This document shows positions 43,849 through 56,500 of a DNA stretch of 64,000 bases, in pieces; position 1 is the stretch's first letter, and the number at the start of each line of letters is the position of its first letter. Both the position numbers and the translations under genes were made by a program. The notes under the pieces were generated by a model that saw only the letters and a program-made list of their open reading frames with translations, was not told where the DNA came from and made no database searches. This stretch comes from Hepsetus odoe. Lineage: Eukaryota; Chordata; Actinopteri; Characiformes; Hepsetidae. Location of the stretch: NCBI GenBank assembly GCA_017165825.1, contig CM029383.1, positions 10,158,152 through 10,222,151 of the forward strand. Reading direction: 5' to 3'.

Positions 43849-44929
43849 CACTGCATTCATCTACTGATTTAATTATCTAGCTGATTTCAGTTCCTTCAAA
43901 GTGTCGTCTGATCTCTCATATCCATCCTGTTTCGGTTTCTTCAGTTATTGTTTCTCACTCCCTTATATTGTTGGCGACTTGCTCGGTCAACCTCACACTT
44001 TCTGTTTGGAAGATCTAGTCCACACCCAATCAGCACCCCAGTGTTTTTAAGTATGAATCTGTTCATGTGTAAGTGTCAAGAGCTGGCAGGAGGACAAATG
44101 GTTGATTTAAGACAGCAGAGTATAGAATGTTGAAAGAAAGAGCATATTGAACAGTCACAGGGAGCAACAGAAAGAGCTACTTGTCCATCTTGAGTAGGGG
44201 ATCTCTCATTACAAACAACCTTTACTACATCATCTACATCATAAATAAGTGTTTATAGACTTGAAGAGATCAATGATAACTGTAGTCCACAGTCTGCCAA
44301 AATTGGTTTCACAGTCTGTTAAAATAATTCTTTGCAGGAGAATGTCATAAAAGAACTAGTTTGCACAGGCCTTCAGTAGCGCCATCATTTTATTCTATGC
44401 CAATTTGTTGGTTTGGCTAGTAAATGTGGATTGCCTCATGATCAGGATGTGTAATGTATCAACCAGTGCATGGTTAATTATCTGAAAAAAAGTTGGAATG
44501 TTTCCTTTGAATCCTTTCATCCAAATTAAACTTAAAATGTATTTATCAGATACAGTCATCAGATGAAATCTGCTATAAGAGAACAAAGCCTAAAGTAACA
44601 CCTGATATATACATATAGTCACATATAGAACACATAAAACCTCTTAGGTGTCGAATTATTTCACATGGACAACTTATCTAATAACGTGTACATTTAATTA
44701 CAGACTCAAATAATATGTTTTATTGTTAGGGTGCTACACATGATCAATGTATGTTAACTTATTCGACATATTAGTCTTCAAGCCTTGTAACACTACAAAA
44801 GTGCTCCTTATTTAGCCCAAATAAGGAAAAGAGCTACAGATGCTCAAAATATTTATTATGTTATTAACTGTATATGTTATTCAGTTCTTCCTTATTTGGT
44901 ATTTTGATGATGGTGGTATGCAATGCCGT
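43847..44929. other. Unique-looking DNA, no gene recognised
   Basis: AT-rich, nothing recognised. Confidence 0.45.
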
Positions 44930-45010
44930 CTAAGAAGCTGGCACAAAATATCCTACAGATGTTTAACTGGGTTGAGATCTGGTGAACAGAATGTGAAAGC
45001 CATAGTATAT
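44930..45010 (-). mobile_element. Tc1-like transposase scrap
   Basis: On the minus strand GGCTTTCACATTCTGTTCACC, then AGATCTCAACCCAGTTAAAC, is a shifted form of the stretch that encodes SPDLNPVEH in Tc1-like transposases. Only about 80 bases are convincing. Confidence 0.4.
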
Positions 45011-46009
45011 GATTGGCTTAAGAGTATTTGGTATTGTTCATGCTCACCCATTTCAGAATCTAACCATTTTGTGGCATTTTTCAGCATTCCTGGGCCAATT
45101 TGAAAATGTTGTTTTGTCTGGCCAAGCTCACATAGTTTAGTAATTGCACTTGAAAAATTGTGGCAGTTGCAGCATGAGCCAGTCTCAAGATAAAAAAAAA
45201 ATCAAAAAATATGTCTGTATTCAATGTTGATTTGCATTCTAAATGTTATTGTCGGGATTATAAGTATGGTCATCAAACGTTTTTTGCATGTACTTACTAC
45301 TCCATACCTTACAAATAGAGAGCATTTTTCTCTAATCTGCTAAGAGGTGTGCACTACAGGTCACCAAATATAATGCATTTGTAGGTGGTCTCACTGTGTG
45401 CTGTTCTGTGTTTCACAATGACAAAAAGCCCCTTTTTCCCTTTGATTTGTTACCTGACATCTTTATACCAGATGCCAATGCAAAGAAATAATCTTTAAAT
45501 TGGTAATGTAATATTTTCATTGTCCTGAAAAAAGTCACCACACTTTACACATTTCCCAAGCATGGATATTTTTATTCTACTTATTTGCATAAAAGTTTGT
45601 CACTTTCTAATGGACTTCACTCTAAAAATTATGACTACACATGTTTCTCTAAAACCTTGTACTGCCTGCACATTTATATTTTCCCCAGTTTAAATAAGTT
45701 AATGTTGTCTCTTCAATCAGACTGAAGTGTAATATCAGGTCAACTGATAAAAGCAGAGAAAAATAAAGTGAAAAAACTGTTCCGTGTGATGCATAAAATC
45801 ATGGTTGCCAGAACTGATCCATAGACTGTTCAGCCACTGATTGGCCAAGAATAATTTTTTTTAAATCTGAGAGTCAGCTGCACCAGCAGAGTAGTCTGGA
45901 GAAGTCATAGTCATTTAGTCACATATCACAGGAAGACACCAACATAACTGCACATAAAGCCCTTTATAATTAAAATGAATTGTCAGTTGAATTCAGTTAG
46001 GCTACATAT
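45011..46009. other. Mostly unique DNA with a SINE tail scrap
   Basis: 45385-45430 (TCACTGTGTGCTGTTCTGTG then TTTCACAATGACAAA) resembles the end of a type A SINE. No gene recognised. Confidence 0.4.
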
Positions 46010-46426
46010 ATCCAGGCTTGTTTGCTGCAAGCCATTTTGAATCTAAGCATTACTTTAATAGAACTATCCCAGCAAAATGAAATCAATTTAATGGGCTTAC
46101 CAACAAGCCTTGAGAAATTTTTGCAGAGATGAGAAAGAAAGTAATTGAAATATGTCAATCTATGAAGGGTTACAAAGCCATTTTTAAGACTCTTGGATCC
46201 CAGCAAACCACTGTAAGGGCAAAACAGTCTCTATGCACAGTTGAAAAACTTCATACCAACTGTCAAGCATGGTGCTGTTAGAGTAATGCTTTGTTGCTTT
46301 CAGAACTGAAACATGTGCCGTTTTTGATAAACTATGAATTTGACTCTCTACCAAAAAAAAAAATCTTATTGCGAATGTCTGGTAACCAGTCTTCAATTTT
46401 TGCCAACTTTAACTGGCTGAAATCTA
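46010..46426 (+). mobile_element. Decayed Tc1-like transposon next to a MITE
   Basis: ATGAGAAAGAAAGTAATTG (46130) begins a helix-turn-helix-like peptide, MRKKVIEICQSMKGYKAIF then KTLGSQQTTV, typical of a Tc1 transposase N-terminus. Soon after, GTCAAGCATGGTGCTGTTAG and GTAATGCTTTGTTGCTTTC match a region that normally lies more than 300 bases later, so the middle is deleted. Ends are not clear. It is cut off by copy 4 of the MITE. Confidence 0.55.
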
Positions 46427-46834
46427 CAGTACTGAGCAAAAGTTTTAGGCAGGTGTGGAAAAACCAGCATCAATTCTTATGGCCCCCACAGAGCCCTGAT
46501 CTCAACATCATCGAGTATGTCTGGGATTACATGAAGAGACAGAAGAATGTGAGGAAGCCTACATACACAGAAGATATGTGGTTAGTTCTCCAAGATGTTT
46601 GGAACAACCTACCATCCTTCAAAAACTGTGTGCAAGTGTACCTAGAAGAACTGATGCTGTTTTGAAGGCAAAGGGTGGTCACACCATATATTGATTTGAT
46701 TTAGATTTCTCTTTTGTTCATTCACTGCATTTTGTTAATTGATGAAAATAAATGATTAACATTTCCATTTTTTAATGAATTCTTTGTTTACAGCATTTTT
46801 TCCCACACCTGCCTAAAACCTTTGCACAGTACTG
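46427..46834 (+). mobile_element. Tc1-like MITE, copy 4 (shortest)
   Basis: CAGTACTGAGCAAAAG and CTTTGCACAGTACTG ends, flanked by TA (46425-46426 and 46835-46836). The plus strand encodes WPPQSPDLNIIEYVWDYMKR, then QKNVRKPTYTEDMWLVLQDV and WNNLP: the terminal part of a Tc1 transposase with its final catalytic acid. The left terminal repeat is shortened and the rest of the gene is gone. At 408 bases it is the most compact copy of the family here. Confidence 0.85.
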
Positions 46835-49800
46835 TACTTTGGATGTAACTCATGTTACTATGTCCCAAGAACTTCAGATTATTCTGAAAGGGAATCTTAT
46901 TTAATGGGTCATCTAATCTCTTTCATCTGGATCATCTAATTATCTTAGCACTGATTATTACAATGTTTCATATGTATTTTTACATTATATTGGTTTCTGT
47001 TATGATAATGTCAATTTTTTGTCAAATAATTGTTTGATAATGGCAAATTTCTTAGAATATTATGATTAATGCAATTTCATTATTTTTCTATATTTAACCA
47101 GTAGAATACAGTGCTGTAAGTGTGATCTCAGAAAAATACTGCAGTGTAAGAGTCTGTGGGCAGATCAGTCAGCATTTAACTGATATCCACTGTAAAGGTT
47201 ATAAAGATACAAATGTTTATTGACAGATACCCATTTAAAAAAAATGTATGAAAAATATCTAAATTCAATAGGAGCATGTTGCCGATTTATTGAATTATTA
47301 TATGAAATAACAGATTGTAGATTTTTTCTATTTTCTAGATTTTTCACATTTTTTAGCATTTTTTTTTTTCACATTTAGGCAATAAACGCTTCGGAAGCCT
47401 ATGGTTCAGATTTGTGGTCAGTATCTCTGATAGGTATGGTCTCCAGAAACCTGAGCTGTGGCCTTTGTAATCATGCTCTGCCTGCTCCATCCTCCATTAG
47501 TGAAGCGTGGTAAATAGTCTCAGACAGAAAGACATGATCAATACTGCATCCAAGCCTTCCTAATAACATTCTGTCACTCTTTCTCCTGCTGTTTGGTCTT
47601 TCACATTCTCTACTGTCTCTCTTTTCTTTCTATCTTTACCAATTTTCATTGCTTGTTCTCCTTTTATTTGACTTAATACTGGATGAGTAACAGGTAACAT
47701 TCATGGTTTTAAATGTGTGTGTGTTTGAATAAAGGTGAGGAAGTGTCCAGAAAGAACAGGATAGAGCCATGCTTTGCAAGCCAGAACTGCCAGGCCTGTG
47801 TCCTAAATCTATTCCGCGGATGGATGAAGAGCAGAGAGAGTGGAAACAGAAAGTAGAGCTGGGGTGGTCTAGTGGTCTAGATCCCTTCATATATCAGCTT
47901 AAATGTACAATAATATTTCCATAATGCTGACATTAAAACAATAAAAACTATTGCTAAACAGGTGCAACAAGGTTCATTGTAAAGGTTCATATAATGTATA
48001 TACTTTCCAATTTAATGATTGTATCAAAAACCTTTCCAATGTGTAGTTCTTTAAGCTTTATAAAAGGTTCTTCATACTCAGACATCTCATTAAACATTAC
48101 GGCTTCTCATCTTACTCCTGATGGGATACCCTGTTTTGTACAGATAATCATGCTTAACCACAATTGGTCTATTTACTTGTACAATAATTAAAATAATTCA
48201 TTTTTAAAGTGGTTTGCTGTAACTATATGAGGGGACTAAAAAACAATGTCAGGATGTATTTATTATTATTATTTTGATATAATTTATATCATATCAGAGG
48301 TGTATAATCATTTCCATCAATTCTATCATAAGAACAGAACCTACAGCACACAAGACGTTGGACTTCATTCCACACTAGGACCCTTTATAATGTTTAAATG
48401 TATTTGTAATAACAATGTACCTTTCTAACGTTTCAATATTTGATAGTCTTAATACAAACTGCTTCTATGTTTGTGTGTGAGGGAGAGAGAGAACAGGACA
48501 AAAAGCAAAATGGAAAAAAAAACAAACCAATGGGAGATTGACAGTAACAAAGAAAGCTCAGAGAGAGGGGAGAATAAAGAAAGTATGACAAGACAAAGAA
48601 AAGGAAAGCACTGCATAAGCTTCTACTCTTGCCATCAATCTCGGTCATCCTGACACTTCAAACGAAAAATTGATTGTATGTGAGGCTGTCAGCTGTCCCT
48701 ATCTTAGTGATAGAGCTGCCTGTCCTGCAGGTCCTATTCGCACATCCACCCTGACCTTATAAGCAGTCTAACGTGGGATCCAAGCCTTCACAAAATCAAC
48801 AACAGTGCTCAACAATTACAAATACGATCTACCAAGCTTTTCAAAAATAGGCAAGTCATACAGCATTGGGTCAGTAAATACAGTCACCTGCACCTCACAC
48901 TGGTTAAAACCACAACCACTTTCAGGGTTTATGCCCATCTAAATTTGCAAAAAAAATAAAAAATACTGTTCATGTAAAAGGATTTTAGTACAAGTTATAT
49001 CATTTCTATGCCCATTCATCATGAAAATTTGACATTATGTAAAACAGCAGATTTTTTAATTGTATAAAGCATATCTGAATAAATGGAAATAATTAAGTCT
49101 TATTATGAAGAAATAATGTTGAGAGTCTCTGAGCACCCTAGTGCCTTGCACTTCTTGTGGAGGCCCAAATGTATGAATCTTTAATCATGAGAGCACTGCA
49201 GCTGTGTGTGAATGACCACTGCACTCAGCCTGGTACTACATTATTCACACCTCTCCTGAGAACGCTCCACCTTGTTCTGGGTAAAAACCCAGAGGATTCG
49301 TGTAAATCGGCCCCTTTGTGGCCCCACTGAACCTGGGCTCCTGGACCTCTCAGTATTATGGCATGTTCATGAGCCAAAGCTTTGTATGTGCCTGAACATG
49401 AACAGTGCTTTTCTTGCTAAAGAGACAACTAAAGTATGTTTCTTCCTAAAATAGAGCTGTACAAAACCATCAGCATATTTTTCAAGTTTTTTTTTTCTGT
49501 TTCTGTTCTCCAGTATTTGTGGAAGCAAGAATGTTAGTAAACTATCACTTCCAATTACTTATTTTAAAGCATGCTAATTGTCATTTGCTGCAGCTGTAGG
49601 CTTCAATAACAGATTTGGTCTTATTTATACATCACTTGTTCTTGGACTGTATCTAAAGCAGAAAGGGATACAACATGCCATTCATTTTTGTCCTTTTGAA
49701 GAAGATAGTAAAGATAGACAGAAATCTGTGAGCGCTTTTTTGTATGTGAATAGCAGTGAATAGCAAAGGAGATCACTCCCAACAGGTTAACTGATTATTT

Positions 49801-50726
49801 TAGAGTGTTTTTTAAAACTGCACAGCCTTGACGGTTACATTGCACCACAAATAATATCAGATAGTTCTGTGTGTGCATGAGTTTGTGTGTTGCTGTGTCT
49901 GTGTTGCAAAGAGCTATATGGATGATTGCATTCTCTGCAATCCTGGGTCATTGTGCATGAATGGTCGATTAGTTGTGCGGCTGAATCTGAGGTCATGCTA
50001 TTACAAGACAGATTGAGGGAAAATTGATCTGGTTGTGGACAAACTGACAGAATAAATGTCTGGAAGCACAATCCGACTTTTTTTTCTTTTCTCTCCTTCA
50101 ATTCTTTTTTTCCCTCAATCATTTTCTCATTTGTGTCTTTCCTGTCTCTTTAGCTCTGGTGAACCCTACTATTTCTGTCTGTGAAATGATCGCTGTTTGT
50201 TGCAGCCTGAAGATGGTGGTAGATTATGTATAATCAATGTAGTAACAGCCTTCTATTTTATTGGTAAGAAGCAAGGAGAAAAAAATTGAATTGAATATTA
50301 TATTGTATTTTGTGAAAGTAAATGGGAGAGTACACAATCTACCAGAGTTTGCAATTCAGGTTAGGATAGTGTAGTGGAAGTAAGGAGCTAAAACAAAATG
50401 TTATTAGTTAATACTGTGTTCTCCACCTGCTGGTGCATGATGATGTAACTAGAAACCAGAAGACCTTTCAGACGCAGACAAAAAAATGTTATTTTTTAAA
50501 ATATGTGTCTATACGTTCAAAATCTTTCATCATCAGAAAACAATGCAAAAGATTTGGCAAGGCCCTGCATCACAAAGGAGACCTTCATAATGCAATGCCA
50601 AGGTTGACAGCGCTTTTGCAAATACTGAGAAAATTGGGATTTCTGAGTTTTGAGGATTTGGCTCTCCAGGAAAACCATAAAAAGTGTGTGTGTTATTTTT
50701 ATAGTAGCAATGTTTGCATGTAAATA
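46835..50726. other. Unique-looking DNA, no gene recognised
   Basis: Nearly 4 kb without a transposon that I can name. Blocks at 47400-47540, 49200-49450 and 49830-50060 are less AT-rich and non-repetitive. Open frames up to 96 codons lack motifs and several overlap on opposite strands. Confidence 0.45.
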
Positions 50727-51150
50727 CAGTACTGTGCAAAAGTTTTAGGCAGGTGTGGAAAAATGCTGTAAACAAAGAATGCTTTCAGAAATATAATGAT
50801 AGTTTATTTTTATCAATTTACAAAATGCAAAGTGAGCAAACAAAAGAAAAATCTACATCAAATCAATATTTGGTGTTACTACCTTTTGCCATCAAACCAG
50901 CATCAGTTCTTATAGGTACACTTGCACAAAGTCAGGGATTTTGTAGGATTACAATCAGGTGTATGATCAACCAATTTTACCAAACAGGTGCTAATGATCA
51001 TCAATGTCATACGTAGGTTGAAACACAGTCATGTTTGGAACAACCTACTTGCCGAGTTCCTTCAAAAACTGTGTGCAAGTGTACCTAGAAGAATTGATGC
51101 TGTTTTGAAGGCAAAGGGTGGTCACACCAAATATTGATTCGCTTTAAATT
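50727..51150 (+). mobile_element. Tc1-like MITE, copy 5 (second deletion type, right end lost)
   Basis: CAGTACTGTGCAAAAG left end preceded by TA (50725-50726). The interior matches copy 2 closely (AGTCAGGGATTTTGTAGGAT, ACCAAACAGGTGCTAATGAT, TGGAACAACCTACTTGC) including the same internal deletion. The right terminal repeat is absent: the match stops at ACCAAATATTGATTCGC and a TA/CA microsatellite follows. Confidence 0.85.
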
Positions 51151-51164
51151 TATATATACACATA

Positions 51165-51201
<37 letters not shown>
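51151..51201. repeat. (TA)n(CA)n microsatellite at the broken MITE end
   Basis: TA-rich units changing to (CA)n at about 51173-51201. It replaces the missing right terminal repeat of copy 5. Confidence 0.85.
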
Positions 51202-51326
51202 TGAATGGTTGACATCAACTTATTTTTTTAATACATAATAGAAAGTTGTAACAGTGTCAAACTATAATCATTTTGGGCCATTCCACTAATCATGGAATGT
51301 TCACACTCTAAGTGGATAATGTTTTT
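51202..51326. other. Short unique segment
   Basis: Nothing recognised. Confidence 0.35.
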
Positions 51327-51516
51327 ACATTTACAGCATTTATCAGACGCTCTTATCCAGAGCGACTTCCAGTTCCTGACTACAAGGACAGTCCCCCTGG
51401 AGCAATGCAGACTTAAGGGTTTCATTCAGGATGGTGGAAGGGCCAGAGGTTGGATTCGAACCTGTGGCCTCTTGGTGCACAGCCAAGTATCCTACCGCTA
51501 GACCACCACCACCACT
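51327..51516 (-). mobile_element. tRNA-derived SINE, type B, copy 3
   Basis: On the minus strand: GTGGTGGTGGTCTAGCGGTAG head, B box GGTTCGAATCCAACC, body CAGGGGGACTGTCC (partial) and tail AGTCGCTCTGGATAAGAGCG then TCTGATAAATGCTGTAAATG. Confidence 0.85.
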
Positions 51517-52594
51517 CACATTTTTCAAATGCTGAAATAAAGAAGTAAATAAACATGTATAATAGTAAAGTGAAGATGTAAAATTATCACTAACTATAGT
51601 GGAGTATGTGAAACCACAGCAAGAGATGTGCAGGTCTGATGGCCAGGCCTGTTTTCTTACTCTTTCCTATTCTTTTCTTAAGTCTGTGAGTGTTAGAAGG
51701 ACAGAAAAAGTGTATATTTGTGCTTGCATGTCTCACAACTTGATAAACTCTGGGTCAGACACAGCTACTTGTGTTTTTTCCTTTGCATTTGTCCTCAGTG
51801 GCTCCATGCTCTCCTCTTTCTGTTTATCTGCTGCATTGAACTTTTGGAGCAAGTCCTCTTCTTATAATAGATGTGTTATTTATAACATGTAACTGAATGC
51901 TATTTCTTAAAAGACATCCTTCACTGCATATGCACACTACCTGAGGGAAAAGTACTTTCTCAGGTTTTCTTCCCACTACATTTTTCCCCTTCAGCTTAAA
52001 AACAAAAAAGCAAACTCTAAGCACCATTAATGCCTTAGCAACTCGACTATGACTCTAGTAAGACAAAATAGTTTAAAAGTGTTTTTGTTAAAACAATCTC
52101 TTTAAAAAGTGAGCTGTTTCCAATATCCAAGAAAATATAAAAAATGCTTTGGTGGCAGTGTAGTATTATACTGAGTTTTCTGTCATTCTGTCAGTGCTAG
52201 AGAGAGGTCTTGCAAAATATATGAAAATAGTTTTCTACAACTCTCCAGTGTTCTGTACCTTTATAGTATGTTAAGCTTTTCCAGATGGGCAAGAAACAGG
52301 TACCACCTCCCCACACACACACCTGCTGCTGACTAGGGCTTTGGCAACCCAAAGGACCATCTGTTTCCTCAGTTCCATTGGAAGATACACTGGCACACCT
52401 GGCCCAAGGGAGGTTCTGCACAGCCCCAATTCATCTGTCCATTACAAGTAAACATAAGTGAACGCAGCTTTATACACTCACCACCTGATTAAGAATGCCC
52501 TAACCTTTCAGTAGAGGTTTCAGTATGAATTATGAATTAATAGCTCTAAATGTGTAAAGGCATGGTATTAGAGGAATAGATCTGCTATTATACT
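51517..52594. other. Unique-looking DNA, no gene recognised
   Basis: A 97-codon plus frame at 51599-51892 has no recognised motif. Nothing else supported. Confidence 0.45.
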
Positions 52595-52597
52595 AAA

Positions 52598-52628
<31 letters not shown>

Positions 52629-52661
52629 TGATGATATATACATACATACATACACACACAC

Positions 52662-52709
<48 letters not shown>
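52595..52709. repeat. A-run, (TA)n and (CA)n compound microsatellite
   Basis: A homopolymer of about 21 A (52595-52615), TA units to 52629, ATAC-type units and (CA)n at 52651-52709, interrupted by TATATA at 52664-52670. The CA array continues beyond the solo LTR at 52986. Confidence 0.9.
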
Positions 52710-52711
<2 letters not shown>

Positions 52712-52985
52712 TAACGGTGGCGGGGAGTTTGAAGGACGCCAACGCAGAGCCAGGTTCCAAAACGTAACTTTATTAAACATAAACTAAAATACAAAACCTA
52801 CAGTGCCACCATTAACTGTGAGGAATAGCCTTGTTAATAAACCGTGCTCTGTTCTGACTCACTGGGGCTTAAATAGCAGCCCCAATGAAGCACACCTGTG
52901 TCTGAACAAGCCCAGGTGTGCTCAGTCAGAACAGAGCGCCATCTGTCGTGCCCGGCCGGTACCACAGGCATGACAGATCGTCACA
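52710..52985 (-). mobile_element. Solo LTR inserted in a CA microsatellite
   Basis: The segment starts TGTAACGGTGGCGGGG and ends AGATCGTCACA; ends TGTAACG and CGTCACA are nearly inverted. On the minus strand TATTTAAGCC (TATA-like) is followed by AATAAAG about 100 bases later, the expected LTR order. Flanks CACAC and CATAC are an imperfect 5-bp duplication hidden in CA repeats. No internal region is present. A Ty3/gypsy origin is likely from size and ends, but unproven. Confidence 0.75.
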
Positions 52986-53319
52986 CATACACACACACAC
53001 ACACAGGAAACTTACTTGGTTTGTCAGAACATTCACAGGTGCTATTAAATAGTACTATTAAACTGAATAGTCAAGAATAATGGTGCACTTTCACACTTTC
53101 ATGAAAAGTTATGTTAGACATGCATATGATACACATGACTACTGCACACACCTATTTTAATACTGTTTTCAATTATTGCTGTTTTTCCTACATCTAATAT
53201 TTTAATAAAATATCTTATGAAAACAACAATCACCAATCAAGTTTTCAATCAAATGGTCTATACAGTGTAAACAGTAAGCTGATAAAACCAAACAAGGGCT
53301 CCTCACTCACCTACATCTG
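52986..53319. other. Residual CA tract and unique spacer
   Basis: CA units continue to about 53004; the rest is AT-rich with nothing recognised. Confidence 0.45.
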
Positions 53320-53500
53320 TACCATTTCCCCAAAATAAATATCCTGAACTACTCTCACATACTTATCTGTAACACCTGATTTCCTCATACAAAACCAAAA
53401 CTCCTCTCTAGGCACCCGGTCATATGTTTCCACAAAGGCACAATGCAACTCCTTCTGACGTTCTCTGTACTTCTCCACACTGTTTGAAGGTATTTTCATT
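53320..53500 (-). pseudogene. RTE-like LINE reverse transcriptase fragment
   Basis: The minus strand encodes VEKYRERQKELHCAFVETYD, then RVPREEFWFCMRKSGVTDKY and VRVVQDIYF. This is RT finger/palm sequence just ahead of the GLHQGSAL motif seen in the fragment at 22040. The Asp-bearing segment of motif A is altered (CAFVETYDRV). Both ends are missing. Same LINE family as 26277. Confidence 0.75.
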
Positions 53501-56500
53501 TTATTTTTGAGATTTGGGCATTTGTTGCTTGCTAAAATTCAGAGTTTTGGGTCTTCTCCCACTAGAACAAAAGAGACTAAAGTTCCCTTTCACGTTTAAA
53601 GCAACAAGCCTTTTCTTTTCATGGGCAATTCACAAAGCTGTTCTACAAACACTATATAAACAGGCATTCAGTTGCTATAAAAAATGCTTGGTTAAGATTT
53701 CCATGCCAAATGCAAAGGGTAGTCTAAAGAAGGGTGTAAAGACCCCAGTCACTTATCTGTGGAGCCGTGGAAATGGACTCTTTTTGGAGAATAGAGCTCC
53801 ATCCAACACATTTGGGAAGAGTTGGAGTGGCTTTTGTTATGCAATGCTACCAGCACCACTACCTGAACTCACCAAAGCATGCGCAGCTGAATTAAATTTT
53901 ATTTACACAAGAAAAATGTTACAGAATCTACTGTAATGTTTTGCTAGTAGAGGCTTTTACTACAGCAAACATAAATAATATTACTTTTAGTTCCTTTAAT
54001 ACACTGAATCAACATGGGCACAAACTTTCATACAGTAGTACCAGTAGTAAACGTATGTAGTACAGACTGACTATTGTTATAACCACTGCTGCTAAGTTCA
54101 GAATAAAGGTTTTTTTTTTGTTTTGTCTTTTAATCGGACCCAAAATTTATTTTTAAAAAGGTAAACAAAACGTGTACTTTAAGGTGAATTCTCTAATGTG
54201 GCTAATTCATATTAACAATTTAAATTAAAAATATTGAACATTTCCAATTAAAAAGTCATTACAGTTATGGACTGCACTAAAATGTGTTCTGCCTTCTTAC
54301 ATAATAGCCAGAAGTGTACTGCTTTAGATGTCACTGCATAATTCATATTCACATATAAAAGTTAAAGAAGCAGGGTGCCATTTGAGGGGGTGCATAAATA
54401 TTCCACTCAAGTTTTGCCAACAGGAGTGCACAATTATAAATCTTCTGAGTATGGCCTTTTTGTACTGTGTTATTTCATACTATATGCATATTGAGCAAGA
54501 TGAGTTAATTTGCGACTTGCTGGAATCTTCTTCAGCATTGTTTTTATCATTTGCTCTGTCAGCAAAAGATTACGGTGAATTTAGACATGCTGCTTGAAAC
54601 AAAATAAACAAAAGGTGAAATGTGGAGTGGGACTGAATTGACTTTAATCTTAATCAGGAGCTCACATCCAGGCATTGGGAGGAAAATGTTAAAAAACACA
54701 CAACATTCCATGTGTGCCATCAGATTTGAATTGAAGATAGCTCAGCCTACACACTGACTCATTGAAATCAGACACTAAAAACCATTTTTCACTAAAATGT
54801 GGTGGAATCACCTTTTTCCAGAAAAGACACACAGTCATTTCCTGTAGTGCTTCAGCTAGTTAGTCATGTCCACCAGCTGATGTATATTTCCTGTATGTCA
54901 GTGCCAGAGTGCGTCATGTTCTCTGGAACACTTACTAATATCCTTTTATAACATAACTTTAGCATGATCCAAAAAGTGTTCTAGTTCTAAAGTGGGACAG
55001 ATGGATGTTTATTAGTACAGGCTCTCCTCATTAGATAATGGATCATTTGTTCTTAATAATTAGAAGGTTGGCAGAGGGAATCCTCATGGACATGTGTCCT
55101 CTTGCTTTCTCGTTTTTTCTTGCTGCATTTAGATTACTCACTCCCTTTTGAATACCCCTCTTCTTAAATGTTCTAAATGTCCAAGAAAGAAAGAAAAAAA
55201 AATAGAGAAAAAAATCCATTTGTGCACGAGTGTTTGTGATTAAATGAGAGAGACAGGAGAGGGATGGTGAGAGTGTGAGAAACAAAAAGAAGAGAAAGCC
55301 TCTTGTAAGGCTCCTGTAGTCAGATGGAAAGTGGTCCTCTCACTCACTTTTTCTGTAATCCCTCATTCTCTATCCCTATCTCTCTCACTATGTAGTTTTG
55401 GTGGAAATCAAATTTGGAGATTAGTGTTTGCTCCTGACAGCTTAGTCATGATTTGGATTCAAGACCTCTACACTCCCTGTAGCAGCATTGTGCAAAACTG
55501 ACCTTGCACATACAAATTCACAGAAAGCATTTGCCCAGCAAAAAAATACATTATGTGGAGAAACACATGCTGGATGTTGTAAAATTACACCTAAAACTTG
55601 GAAGACATGCAGGAACCTAATTAAGATTAAGACAATCGACAGGAAAAAATTCAATATGTCTTTCTACAGTGAAATATTTCACACTAAACCACTGAATGAT
55701 TTTTACATCTCAACAACTAAATACATAAATTTCTTTACAAGCTTGTCATAATCAATAGTTTTAGTAGAGCTGTTTAGTGATATTTTTAAGCAAGAATGAA
55801 ATCTTACCAGACTGACCATAAAATGTCACAGTAGTCAAATAGCAAAGAAAACAAAGAAATCATAAATTAAAATACTGCTAAAACTATACAAAGCACTATT
55901 CAATATGTGCATCCACGGTTAACTACAAGAATACACAAACAAAAAATTAAAAGGCAAGCCTTTGGTAATCCTCATCAAAAGCCATGATATTATCTATGAT
56001 AATTATGGAATTAAGGGTAGAGATAAAAAAAAAAAAATGCTTTTCATGAGCCAGTGTACTACCTAAATCTGTAAATGATAATATACGTTTATTACAGTGC
56101 AGTGTTCAGCAGTCTGAACACTGTCCACAAGAGAGAGCTGTTAGCATTTAAACTGCTTTTGTGACCATCACTGAAAGAGAGGAAACCCATACAAGCAGAA
56201 TCTTATTATATTGCACAAATTTCATATACATTAAGTAAAATTAAAGCTAATAAACTGCATGTATATGATGACTGTATATGATGCTAATAATATAAAAAGT
56301 GAAACTGAGAAGGATAGCTATGCATGCTCATTTATAACTTTCAGCAGACCAAAAACTTTGACAGTCATTTACCCAAACTCAGCACCAAAAAAAACTTTAA
56401 AAAAACTAAACTTTGAGTAAAATGCCCCTGAAGCAAACAGAAAGTGAAAATGGCTGTATAGCAGGACTGCATTGGTTGACTGAGTTGAAAAATCCATGGA

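Noticed and set aside
47950..48410. Possible MITE with AAAGGTTC motifs
   Set aside because: GTAAAGGTTCATATAATG and AAAAGGTTCTTCATACTC hint at a repeat, but ends do not pair convincingly.
53514..53936. 140-codon plus-strand open frame
   Set aside because: One of the longest frames outside transposons, but no recognisable domain, AT-rich like its flanks, and no splice or promoter support.
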